Shown here: positions 10,083 to 19,971 of the stretch, one piece after another | How positions within the stretch are numbered: the first letter of the stretch is position 1 | How the letters are laid out: every line of letters starts with the position of its first letter | NCBI GenBank assembly: GCA_018136815.1 | Contig: CM030932.1 | Coordinates: 9,767,124-9,831,123 of the forward strand | Length of the DNA: 64,000 nt | Reading direction: 5' to 3' | DNA from: Isochrysis galbana | Lineage: Eukaryota > Haptophyta > Isochrysidales > Isochrysidaceae | Program-made: the position numbers and the translations under genes | The notes under the pieces: model-generated | Database searches by the model: none | Told to the model about the DNA's origin: nothing | What the model saw: only the letters and a program-made list of their open reading frames with translations

Positions 10083-11060
10083 CAAATTTTACCAAAAAAT
10101 GCTCAAAAGTCTGGCGTTTGCCAAGTGTGTGCGCGCGCGCGCGCGCGCGCGAGATCGAAGTAAACCGGTTTCATCGCGATCTGCTCGTGATCTCCGAGGT
10201 CAGACGCCGATGTGTCGAATCCCGATCAACAATCTCCCCCAACCCCTCCCGAATCCCTCGCAACTCTCTCTGTCCTTCTCTATCTGCCGTTCCGTCAACT
10301 ACTTTTAAGTTTATACCTGGCTCCGAGGGGGCGCGCCGCACCGCCCCCCCCGGCGGCTCCTTCGTCCCCCCGGTCGGCCCGCAGGGGGTGCCGCGCGGGG
10401 GGTCGGCGGGGAGGTTGCATCTCCCCCGCGCGCGCCTCGCCGCCACCCGGTACCAGATTGGGTGAGATTCCGCCGGCAACCCCGGAGGGCCCCCGTCGAA
10501 AGGCGTGCGCTCGCCGAGCGGTTTCCCCACGAGAGAAGCGGTGGGGGCCGCCGCACTCGCCGCCCACCTTGCAACCGTCTTCTATGTTCCATGGCGCCTT
10601 CCAAAACATGTGATAAAGGAGAGACCCGACGAGGTCATCCTGACCGCGGCGGTCCCGCGCCCCCCCCCCCCCCCCCCCCAGCCCCTCTCTCTCCCCCTCC
10701 CCCCCCCCCGCGCCTCCCCTCCCCCCCACGCCCCCCCACCCCCACCCCCACGTCCCGCGTCAAAATACGGGGTTATGTACAGAGAGAAGAGGACAAAGAG
10801 AAACTGAGGAGAGAAATACCAAACCACAGTTTATCCTGAATGAGTTCCAGTCAAAGGAAGCAGCTGTGCGCCTCGCGCATGGCTGGTTAACCCCGCCTTT
10901 TTCCCCTTATCCTCTTCATTTATTCTATTATTTCTCGCATCTCCTTCGCTCTCTTCGGCCCTTTCGCCTCCCGCGTCTTCTCTCTCCTCCTCGACCTGAG
11001 AGACCCTCTCTCCCCCTCTCTCCCCCTTCCGCCCCTCCTTCGCTCTCTTCTTCTCCCTAG
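10083..11060. other. intergenic and upstream region of the TIR-like gene; element B-like 5' end at ~10305
   Basis: Contains an alternating (GC)n tract (10128-10152), a TTTAAGTTTATACCTGG.TCCGAGGGGGC segment at about 10303 that resembles the 5' end of element B (14037, 22122), poly-C runs (10662-10740), and a CT-rich stretch (10920-11060) ending CTCTTCTTCTCCCTAG directly before the ATG at 11061. That last string looks like a 3' splice site, so a 5' UTR intron is likely. Confidence 0.5.
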
Positions 11061-13282
11061 ATGCCGTCCTCCTCGAGGTTCTACCATGCGGGTGGGCTGC
11101 AGACTGTCTCCACCTCGGAGTACTACTGGATCCTCACACTCGGCCTGGTGCCCCTCCTCTCTCTCGCCCTCGTTCTCCTCGTGCAGAAGGCAATAACAGG
11201 CAGGAAGAGAGCAGAGAGGGCGTGGAAGGGGCCAGACCCTGAGGAGCTCAACCGGTTGCTGCTCTGCCTCGAGCAGGCGGTCGAGGCGCAGTCGAGGCGA
11301 TCGATTCGGCTGCTCAACCTCTCCTTTGGGATTGGGTGCGCGATAGCGTTCGTTGGTTTTGGGCCCGCCGCGCTTCACCTGGCGAGATGGGCGAGGTGCG
11401 GTGCGACTCCGCCGTCTCCTCACCCCGCAGCTGCGTTGGGGGCGGGGCCGGCGTGCAGATGGGATGAGCCGGAAGATGTGGAGTTGCACAGCGTGATGGA
11501 GCTCGCCAGCTCGCTCTGCCGCGTCCTCTGCTTCATCGTGCCCGTCTGCCTGATGAGGCCGACTGATCGGATAGCGCTCCGCATCGGTCTTTTGACGCTC
11601 ATGCTAATGACCGCGGGGATGCTGACGGAGGTGCGCCGTGGCGCGCCCACGGCAGCACGCGGTGGCTCGCACCGGGATGCACCTCTGAGCCACCCCTGCC
11701 GCCATCTCAGGCACTGATGGAGCTCGTGCTCACCCTCGTGCCATTGGCCGTCGCCGGGCACAGCCTGCCGTCATGGCGCCTCCGGTGGGCTGTCTGCGCA
11801 TGCAACGTCGCATGCCTCGTCGCGTCTGGGTGGAGCCTTGTGCGGACGGTCATGCAGGTGGCCGCAAGGTCCCCGGGTCGCCAAGCTGTCCGCTTTGTGC
11901 GCATCATTGTGAGAGATGTGACGGGCGCCGTCAGCTTCCTGCTCGTCGCGATGGTCTTTATCGAAGGGCTCATCATTGATGTAGACGGCGAGCACGATTC
12001 TGTATTCCACGAGATAAGGGCTGAGCACTTACTCATGCTGGGGATCCCTGCATGTATTTTCCTGACGTGTCTTCTCATCACTCCCTCAAATCGCGGCCGG
12101 CTAGTCCGCCTCATCGGCGAATGGGGACTTGATGAGGTGAGCCGCTGCCAGCAGCACCTTGCCGTGTGTGTACCTCTGCTCACACCACGGCCCACGTTGT
12201 GTGCGCCACCTACTCGCAGGGGTCGCTAGGGAAGACTCGAGGCCTGGCCGCAGTCGCATCGCTCCTCGGCTTTGGCTCTTCGGGCTGGGAGCAGCGCACG
12301 CGCGAGGCGGCCGGCCGCTTCCGTGCGATCCCCTTTTCGGTGCTGCGGCCGTCGCACTTTGAGAGTCCAGAGGTGACTCCTGCGGAGCAGGCGTTGTTCG
12401 CCAGTACGCAGCGCAAGCCCGCGCTCAACGAGGTGGACGCCTTTGTCAGCCATTCATGGAGCGACGAACCTGACGCCAAGTACGAGGCGTTACGCTTGTG
12501 GGCACTCAAGTTCGAGCAGGCGCACGGCCGGCAGCCCCTCTTGTGGCTCGACAAGGCGTGCCTCGAGAGGGACTCGGACGCAGCGCTCGCCTATGTGCCC
12601 ATCTATGTGCGGCGCCCCTCCAATAGACCAAGCACGAGCACTATTTCGCCGGCTATGTCTGTCGGGCGCACACGTACCCGCATCGCGCCACGCCCACCTC
12701 TCCCAGCCCGTAGCCAATTCCGTCCTGTCGGCTCGCGCCCGCTTGCCTTCCACCGCACGAATCCCCCCCCCCCCCCCCCCCCCTCCCCTCTTCACGGTCC
12801 AGGCGAGCGCGTGCCGCGTCTTCATTGTCCTCGCCGGAAAGACATACGCTCATCGCCTATGGTGCATCATGGAGATCTTTTGCTTCCTTACGATGGGCGG
12901 CTCCGTCGGCGACATCATCTTGCTCGATGTGCGCGACTCGTTGCCACCCGACATTCCAACTGGTACGGGCCAATCGACAGTGCGCGTCCGTGGTGGGAGT
13001 TTCCGCTCGCTCTGGCGCAGCGCCGACGGCGCCGAATTCGAGCATATAATTAGCCTCGAGGACGCGCAATGTTCCGTGGAGGAGGAGCGCGACCGAATGC
13101 TCGGAGTGATCGATGCGTGTTACGGCGATATTGCTCTTTTCGAGGCTGACATGCAGCAGCTCTTTGCTGGCGCGCGTACATCTCGCCGATGGTCCCAGTT
13201 TGCGCTCTCTGGGAACGGGAGGCAGCGAGAGGATCACCATAACGGCTACCAGTCTTTTCGCAAGAATATCCACAGTGTTTAG
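11061..13282 (+). CDS. polytopic membrane protein with C-terminal TIR-like domain
   Basis: Four exons: 11061-11630, 11711-12136, 12220-12606 and 12803-13282. All three introns are phase 0 (donors GTGCGC, GTGAGC, GTGCGG; acceptors YAG). The protein is 620 aa. The N-terminal ~330 residues hold about eight hydrophobic segments, for example YYWILTLGLVPLLSLALVLLV, VTGAVSFLLVAMVFIEGLII and HLLMLGIPACIFLTCLLI. From ~residue 404 comes a TIR-like alpha/beta domain: DAFVSHSWSDEPDAKYEALR, then PLLWLDKACLERD, CRVFIVLAGKTYAHRLWCIMEIFCFL. The 'VSHSW ... WLDK ... RLWC..E' signature is shared with protist TIR-related domains. Intron 3 lies inside the domain, and the join YVPIY/ASACRVFIVL fits the family. It is possibly a membrane sensor or signalling protein; the ligand and any enzymatic activity are unknown. 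Confidence 0.75.
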
Positions 13283-13682
13283 GATCCTGAGCCGCGCGCC
13301 ACCTCGCATCGGCACAACACATGCACGGGATATTTAAGGCGGGATACGGCAAAGTGTCCATGAGAGCCGTACCGCCGTGTGCTTGGTTTCGTGTGGCCAA
13401 AACGGCGCGTATTTCCACCCGCCTTTTGGGCCAGATGATCGTGCTAGCTGCGGAGCTAGCGCTCTCTTCCGTGCGTCGCACTCGCAAAGAGCACCAGTTC
13501 TTGCGCCTGATAGAGGCGGCTTGCTAGCCAGGGTGGAGCCTAGACCCATCGCGCTGCGTCTATTCCCAACCATGTGCCCTAGTGGGCGATGCTGAACGTA
13601 CATTTGCTTTGTTTTACCAATGTTGTGCTGCTCTCCCCGTTGCTGTGCGTTCCTATTCGATTTGTGTGCTCTCGCCTCGCGA
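13283..13682. other. intergenic, no gene seen
   Basis: This is the 3' flank of the TIR-like gene; overlapping short ORFs on both strands carry no recognisable content. Confidence 0.4.
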
Positions 13683-14325
13683 GCAGTCGTCTTAGCATGA
13701 AAAAAATTCTTGGAGGTGTCCGCTATGCTACTAGTGCCTCGCATTCGCACGCCATCGCGTCGCCATCGCCTATACCCCTACCGCTACTCTCCCTTCCGCT
13801 CCCCCCCTCGTTCCTTTTTCTTCGGTTTTGGGGGCGGGTCGGCCCATGTTCACTACTTTGGGCCTTGGGCCTTGCGTTGGGGGGAGGGGAGGGGCAGGCC
13901 TCATGAGTTTCTCGGGTACGGTCCGTCCCTGTGTGGGGGCCCGGCCTTCCGGCCTTGCAGTCGTCTTAGCATATGGGCGCAGCTCTAGGCGTTTCCCAAA
14001 TGTTCGCATCCCTTTCTCTTATTGCTCATTGACAACTAAGTTTATACTTAGTTCGGCATGGGGGGCGCCTCGCGTCCCCCCTCTCAGGCACCAATTCCCC
14101 TCCGGGGTGCCTGTCGGTCAACCCCATGCTCTGCCTTCTGGCATGAGCACGGCATTCATCACAACCACCCAGACCCCCAGTGGACGCGGGTCGCGAGCCG
14201 CACTCCCAGGCCCGCATGGGCCTGCTCTCGTACTGACTCCCCCCCCCCCACCCCTGACTGATCGCCAGGCAGACAGGGGCCGTCCACGTACTCACGGTAC
14301 TCACTTACGACATCGCCTATACCCC
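13683..14325. repeat. insertion-rich segment with two interleaved pairs of long direct repeats
   Basis: GCAGTCGTCTTAGCAT (16 bp) occurs at 13683-13698 and 13957-13972. CATCGCCTATACCCC (15 bp) occurs at 13764-13778 and 14311-14325. Each pair has the length of a LINE/SINE target duplication, but the pairs interleave instead of nesting. Confidence 0.6.
14037..14310 (+). repeat. element B, 5' end copy
   Basis: Starts TAAGTTTATACTTAGTTCGG.CATGGGGGGC, matching the minus-strand start of element B at 22122. The right end probably coincides with the 15-bp direct repeat at 14311. It contains the hairpin AGGCACC...GGGGTGCCT. It is non-coding as far as I can see. Confidence 0.5.
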
Positions 14326-15214
14326 AGTTTAAATTTTTCACAAATTTTTATGGGTCGCGGCGCGGCAAAGGAACGGAACTTGCGCTAACTCAAGACAGGA
14401 CTCCCTGCCGCGGCAAGCGCAAGCACCCTTCCCCCTCATGCCACCCAGCTCTTCACTAGCTTTCTACCTGCGCTAGCTGGAGCGCCCCTCCCTCCACACT
14501 CAAACAGCCCCCCACGCCAGGATCCTGTTCTGGTCTCGCAGGCAAGGGGGCCTAATAGGAGGGAGAGGAGCAACTCCTCAGAGAGGAGCTGTGGGGAAGG
14601 AGATGTCTGAGTGGGGGCGCTATACCCTTGCGCTAGGCATGGGCAGCGACGCCGCCTCAAGACATATCCTCCACCGGGGGGCAATATCCATATTTTGTGG
14701 GGAGCACGCCCCACCCCTCGACACGGCGAAGGGGTCAATTGATATATATCTCTTAACCGGCGAAGCACCTTAGGAGGTGCTGCATGTCACAGTTGCCTTG
14801 AGGATCGGATGTGTTTACCATATGGAACGTCCATTTACCGCTGTCGTTGGTCACCTGAAGAATGCTGTTGCTGATGTGAGCACCATTCGCAAGGAGCACT
14901 TCGGCCACTTCTATGTGATTCATCTTACAGGCATAAAGTAGAGAAGTATATCCATAGCTTCAATCATTGCACCAGCATTGAGGAGTTCAACCACAATATG
15001 AGGCGATGGAGGGCCAGGTGGCATGCATGCGCTGCTGGACCACGGCGCGTCGATCAATCGGTGGGAGGGCGAGTTCCGTTCGACGGCGCTGATGGACGCG
15101 ACCACGTGTGGGGTTCAACAAATGAAGTATCAATCAAGATTGATGAGTCAAGCTACCAGGTGACAACAGAAGGTGCTAGTAGGGATGGGGATAATTGAAC
15201 GCTTTTGGTCTCAA
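14326..15214. other. intergenic, no gene seen
   Basis: No ORF with recognisable features. It precedes the SINE-like repeat at 15215. Confidence 0.4.
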
Positions 15215-15340
15215 GCCCCTAGGTAGAGCACGAGGGGACGAGCCGCAAGGCAGGTGGAGGGGGGGGAGGGAAGCGGGCGAGGCTGCGTAGATACTGTACA
15301 GGGTCGCGCGCGCGGCGAGACCATTAAGAAGTTTTTTTTA
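15215..15340 (+). repeat. SINE-like family S, copy 1
   Basis: ~126 bp. It starts GCCCCTAGGTAGAGCACGAG, then GGGACGAGCCGCAAGGC, TCGCGCGCGCGGCGAGA, and ends TTAAGAAGTTTTTTTTA. The same ordered blocks are at 18333-18920 (reverse, interrupted), 33265-33414 (same strand) and 45577-45706 (reverse). Confidence 0.8.
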
Positions 15341-15509
15341 GACCCGAAATGCAAACGTGTGTGGAGTCGTGGTTGTGGTTGACACCCAAAGATAGCTAGT
15401 GGATAGTGGTGTAGTATTAGAATATATTTTGCCGGGTGAAATTCCTATTGATAAGTCTCTCTCCATTAGAGAGAGAGAGAAGAGGGAGAGGGACGCTGCG
15501 TGCCTCCCC

Positions 15510-17746
15510 ATGCGGATGGCGATGCTCTCCACCCTCGCCCTGGCGCGTGCGGTGCGTGTGGCGCCCTTGCGCGTGTCTCCCACTTGGCCTCTTCGTCCTG
15601 CGCCATGGCGTGCCTGTCGCACCTCGCTCCTCCGCGCCGCAGAGGCGGCAGGGCCCCTGCCAGAGCAGACTCTCGATGAAGACGGCAAGCCTCTCTCGAA
15701 GAATGCCCTCAAGAAGCTGCTCAAGGCGAGGCAGATCGCGGAGAAGAAAGCAGCGAAGGCGGCAGCAGGCGGAGACGAAGGTGGCGGAGGAGGGGACGGA
15801 GCAGGAGGGGCACCCGTGGAGGAGGAGGCGCCAGCGCCCTGGGGGTTTGAAGACATGGGAGTGATCAGGAGCACAGCCAAGCCGAACGTCGTCTTCTCGG
15901 CCGTGGCCGACCTGGGCGTGGAGGGTGGCGCTCAGCCGGGCGATGAGGTGACTGTACGCGGCCGCCTCTCTACCGTCCGTGGCAAGGGCTCCTCCTGCTT
16001 CCTCGTCGTGCGCTCGGGCGCGCTGCACAGCGTGCAGGCCGTCTTCTTCAAATCCAAGGAATTCCCACGCCAGTCCAAGGAAATGCTTGCAAGCCTGCAG
16101 TCGCTCACCGAGGAGTCAATCATTGAAGTGAGTGGCACGCTCCAGGCCGCAGAAGTCATCTCGTGCTCACAGTCTACCGTCGAGATTGCCATATCGATGG
16201 TGCGGCTCGTGTCAGCAGCAGCGCCTAAGCTGCCATTTGAGATTGAGGATGCAGCGCGCTCGGAGGCCGAGGTCGAGGCGTCGGAGCAGACAGAGCGGCC
16301 GCTGCCACGCATCGGGCAGGAGCTGCGTCTGAACAATCGCTGGATTGACCTGCGCGTTCCAGCCAATCAGGCCATCCTGCGCGTGAAGGGAAGCGTGTGC
16401 TCGCTCTTTCGCGCCAGCCTAGCGGCGCAGGGCTTTGTCGAGGTGCAGACGCCAAAGCTAGTGGCGGGCGAGTCAGAAGGTGGCGCCGACGTCTTCCGCA
16501 CGGACTATTTTGGTACGCCCGCCTGTCTCGCACAGTCGCCGCAGCTTTACAAACAGATGGCCATCGCATCGGACATGAACCGTGTATTCGAGGTGGGGCC
16601 AGTTTTTCGCGCGGAGAACTCCAACACGCGGCGCCACCTGTGTGAGTTTGTTGGGCTCGACATGGAGATGGCCTTCAACTATCACTATGACGAGGTCATC
16701 GAGGTGCGCACAAGGAAAGGGATGGACGGCCCTCCCTTGGCGCCAACTGGCTGGCTGGCCTTGGTGGTAGAGCGTGGACTTGCGGAAGGACGCAGGGGCA
16801 GTTCGTAGGTGTAAGCCATGGTCGTAAATGGCAGTCGGGATTGTATGCCATGGCAGCGGTGTGTGCCGTGAGTCCCCGCGCCTCGCACATGGTGTGGGCA
16901 CACCGCTTTCCACCGTGGCGAATGGCCCTCGACGAACCCTTCACAGCCACTCATTGAACCTTGCTCAGTAATACCGAGCCCCCCCACCCCCGCTCACCCA
17001 CCTCTATCTCGCGCTCAGGTCCTTCACTCCATGTTTGTGCACATATTTGAGGGTCTGGAAACTGAGTGTGCTGCAGAGCTAGCTGCGATCCGCACGCAGT
17101 TCCCTTCAGAGAAGCCGCGCTGTTCCGCGACGCCCACAGTGATCCACTGGGAAGAGGCGAACGCCATGCTTGAGGCGGACGGGGTGGTTGAGCCGCCCGG
17201 GTTTGAGGACCTCTCCACGGCTCAGGTGCGAATCGGCCCCAATCACACACGCATGGGTAGGCCGAGCTTGAGCAGTCGGCGGCGCCTGCGTCCCAATCGC
17301 GGCGGGTTGAGGAGCTCCCGCTGACCTCTTCCCCTCCAACGGCCCTCGCGCAGGAGCGCCGGCTCGGGCAACTCGTTGCCGAGCAGCGTGGCGTCGACTT
17401 TTTCTTCCTTGACCGTTTTCCCTCGGCAGCCCGCCCCTTTTACACGATGCCGGCTGCTGATGACGAGAGGTACTCTAACTCGTACGACGTTTTCCTTCGC
17501 GGAGAGGAAATTTGCTCGGGCGCGCAGCGTATCCACGACGCGGCGATGCTCGAGAAGGCCATCATGGGCAAGGGTGTCGCGATCGGCCCGGCTCTCGAGA
17601 CGTACATTGAGTCGATGCGCTATGGTATGCCGCCGCACGGTGGAGCAGGGATCGGGCTGGAGAGGCTCGTCTTCCTCTACCTCAATCTCGACAATGTGCG
17701 CAAGGCCTCCATGTTCCCTCGTGATCCTAACCGTTGCTCGCCCTGA
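15510..17746 (+). CDS. DARS1: aspartyl-tRNA synthetase, eukaryotic cytosolic type
   Basis: Class II synthetase charging tRNA-Asp. Exons are 15510-16703, 17019-17225 and 17354-17746; both introns are phase 0 (GTGCGC...CTCAG, GTGCGA...CGCAG). The protein is 597 aa. After an Arg/Ala-rich N-terminal extension (~45 residues) comes a Lys/Ala-rich helix (NALKKLLKARQIAEKKAAK), the OB-fold anticodon domain (VTVRGRLSTVRGKGSSCFLV), then class II motif 1 (LRVKGSVCSLFRASLAAQGF), the flipping-loop and active-site region (SEGGADVFRTDYF, LAQSPQLYKQM), motif 2 (GPVFRAENSNTRRHLCEFVGLDMEM) and motif 3 (GGAGIGLERLVFLYL), ending NVRKASMFPRDPNR. The Arg-rich extension could be an organelle presequence; downstream ATGs at 15516 and 15522 would shorten it only slightly. 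All three class II motifs are intact. Confidence 0.93.
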
Positions 17747-18332
17747 GCGCGCCACTCATTTGCGTCCCGGCACGGGGAAACGCTTCCGTGGCCATATCAG
17801 TGAGGAGTCATCTACACAAAAACCGGGCACGGGTCCTCGGCCCATGCGCTACCGAGGTCATTCGCCATATGAGGGGCGGAGACACCGCACTTCAATCTTG
17901 TCTCCGGTAGCCGCATGCGTAGTGCGGCACCCACTTGGTTGCTTGCAGTGCTTGCTTGCTTCAATCAAGATGTATGGCAACACCTCACGCATGAAATTTG
18001 CTCGGTGGGGAATGGTCCCGAGGGATTGTGTGGCAGTAGGGACAACGCATCTAGCACGGCGATGCAGACGCAGCAGTTGGCGGTATTGTGCATTGCAGCG
18101 TGTGCGGTATGTATCGCCAATTGAGCTGTTCAGATTGATGCTGTGCGCGCATCGCTCCGCGTGTTTATGTATACATGTGCATTTTTGTGTATCAGGTACA
18201 CCATGCACCATGCATTCATGTGTGTCTAAATTGAGCCTTTGGCAATTTCCTGAGAGTCAAATCAGCTACTTGCATAGCTATGAGATCTAACGCCCAACTT
18301 CGCCCGGCCGCGCTCGCGACGTGGCTGACCAA
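17747..18332. other. intergenic, no gene seen
   Basis: This is the 3' flank of the aspartyl-tRNA synthetase gene. It is less GC-rich, with no recognisable coding content. Confidence 0.4.
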
Positions 18333-18920
18333 CAAAAAAAAACTTCTTTAACATTCTCGCCGCGCGCGCGACTCTGCACCTTAACTATGCAGCCTCGCCC
18401 GCAACTCTCGCCCCCCCTCCACCTGCCTTGCGGCTAGGCCTAGGTAGAAATATGTAGTTTTTCTTGCCCAAATATGTGGTAAAAATATGTCGAAATATGT
18501 AGAAAATCCGCCCAAATATGTAGAAAATATGTAGTGAAAGAATGTCCCTCTCCCTTGCCGTTCCCACTCCCGCTCTCGCTCTCGCTCTCGCTCTCCCTCT
18601 CCCTCTCCCTCGCCGCTATCTCTCTCTCTCGCTTTCCCTCTCCCTCTCCCTCTCCCTCTCTCTCGCTCCCCCTCTCGCCCCGCGCGCTCTCGCGAACTCC
18701 CACTTGCGACCCCCCCCCCCCCGCGTAACGTCCATAATTAGTATGTAAACCCCCTCTGTACGCCATGTACGCGCCCAAATATGCAGTAAACATGTGAACC
18801 ATGCACAAATATGTGATCGATATGTATTCCGGAAGATTTGACCCAAATATGTAGTTCAATATGTCACATATTTCTACCTAGGCCTACTTGCGGCCCGTCC
18901 CTCGTGCGCTACCTAGGGGC
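18333..18920 (-). repeat. SINE-like family S, copy 2, split by a MITE
   Basis: Reverse orientation: AAAAAAAAACTTCTTTAA, CTCGCCGCGCGCGCGA, CTGCCTTGCGGC, then the MITE 18435-18886, then CTTGCGGC, CGTCCCTCGTGCGCTACCTAGGGGC. The uninterrupted copy at 45577-45706 shows CTTGCGGC once, confirming the insertion. Confidence 0.85.
18435..18886. mobile_element. hAT-like MITE, family 2
   Basis: 452 bp, with terminal inverted repeats TAGGCCTAGGTAGAAATATG / CATATTTCTACCTAGGCCTA. It has an exact 8-bp target duplication CTTGCGGC (18427-18434 and 18887-18894). Near both ends it carries repeated CCCAAATATGTAG motifs; the centre is a CT-rich microsatellite (18545-18725). It is non-coding. Confidence 0.93.
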
Positions 18921-19483
18921 TGGGTGTTAGGGGTTTCCTGTAGCAGACGGCGTGTTCCGATCCCCGATGGGTTTTCCTCAACTTCCTCCTGTGCCACCGG
19001 GCTACCGGTTATAGTGTTGTCTTTTTTGAATCTGGGGGACAAGTAGTGTGTCTCGTTGGGTCTGAGGGCCGAGGTCGGGTAGGTGGGTGGATCGAGGCGG
19101 TGATCTATGTGCGGTTAAGCGAGCCTATCCGCTATGTTGAGCGCTTGTGCAATCGCGGTCAGATTCGTGCCGAGCGTTAGGGTTCCTTTGTTGTTGGTCG
19201 TAAAGACGGGGGTGCAAAGATCGCGCGGGGACTTGAGTTTCGGTTTTCTCCCTTGGGAGGCTTTAGTGGTGCGTGCGGTTGAGATCCTATCCGGAGGTTC
19301 AAGGCCTCTGACGAGGCCCATGAGGGAGGCCAGCATGGCTGCCATGGGTGGTGTGGCCGGGGCCACGGGCCGTGCGGCGCGACCGGAGTCGCACACACCT
19401 GTTCGGCCTCTGTGGGCGGACGCGGCCGCTTCATCAGCGGCTGCTCCATGTGCACTGGGGGGTGTACTATTATAATAGTAGAT
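18921..19483. other. LINE 3' flank or unclassified repeat DNA
   Basis: A minus-strand open frame at 19115-19396 ends with a plausible-looking protein segment (CTPVFTTNNKGTLTLGTNLT), possibly the remnant of an element ORF. I do not recognise it, and no host gene is supported. Confidence 0.3.
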
Positions 19484-19576
19484 TGTGGATATTTCTTGAG
19501 ATATTTGGGGTTATGGGTTGGATATTTTTTGGATATATTTCATGGATATTTGGGCAAAAATTTGTGGATATCCTGG
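19484..19576 (+). repeat. AT-rich GGATATTT repeat, copy 2
   Basis: TGTGGATATTTC ... GGATATTTTTTGGAT ... ATGGATATTTG ... TGTGGATATCCTGG, matching 5368-5470. Confidence 0.6.
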
Positions 19577-19971
19577 CCTACCCCTAACCCCCTCCCCCTT
19601 TCCCAGTTCCCTCTTTATCGGAGAAGCTGGTTCCGGGGAGGCCGCGCGCGCTGCTTCGGCCGGGAGTTGGAGAGAAGGGGGCTGGAGACTGTGATTCGTC
19701 CTTTATGCTAGTGTTAATTCAAGTTGCCTTCCATTGTATATCGTGGGATCCTCATTGATATCCCCTGCGGTTTCTTCTAAGACGCGGTATTAAGTGCCTT
19801 AGGTGATGTTACGGATGTCTAGACCTCTCGCCGCCTGCAGGAGGTCTTCCGATGTTCCTAGGTTGAACTCCTTGTCCACCGTGTAGAGCGGACTTATCAT
19901 TTTCTTAATGTGTTTGTTACTCGGGGCGTGTAGCCCCATATTCTCTCTCGTTGTTTTTTCAGCCTCTGAAA

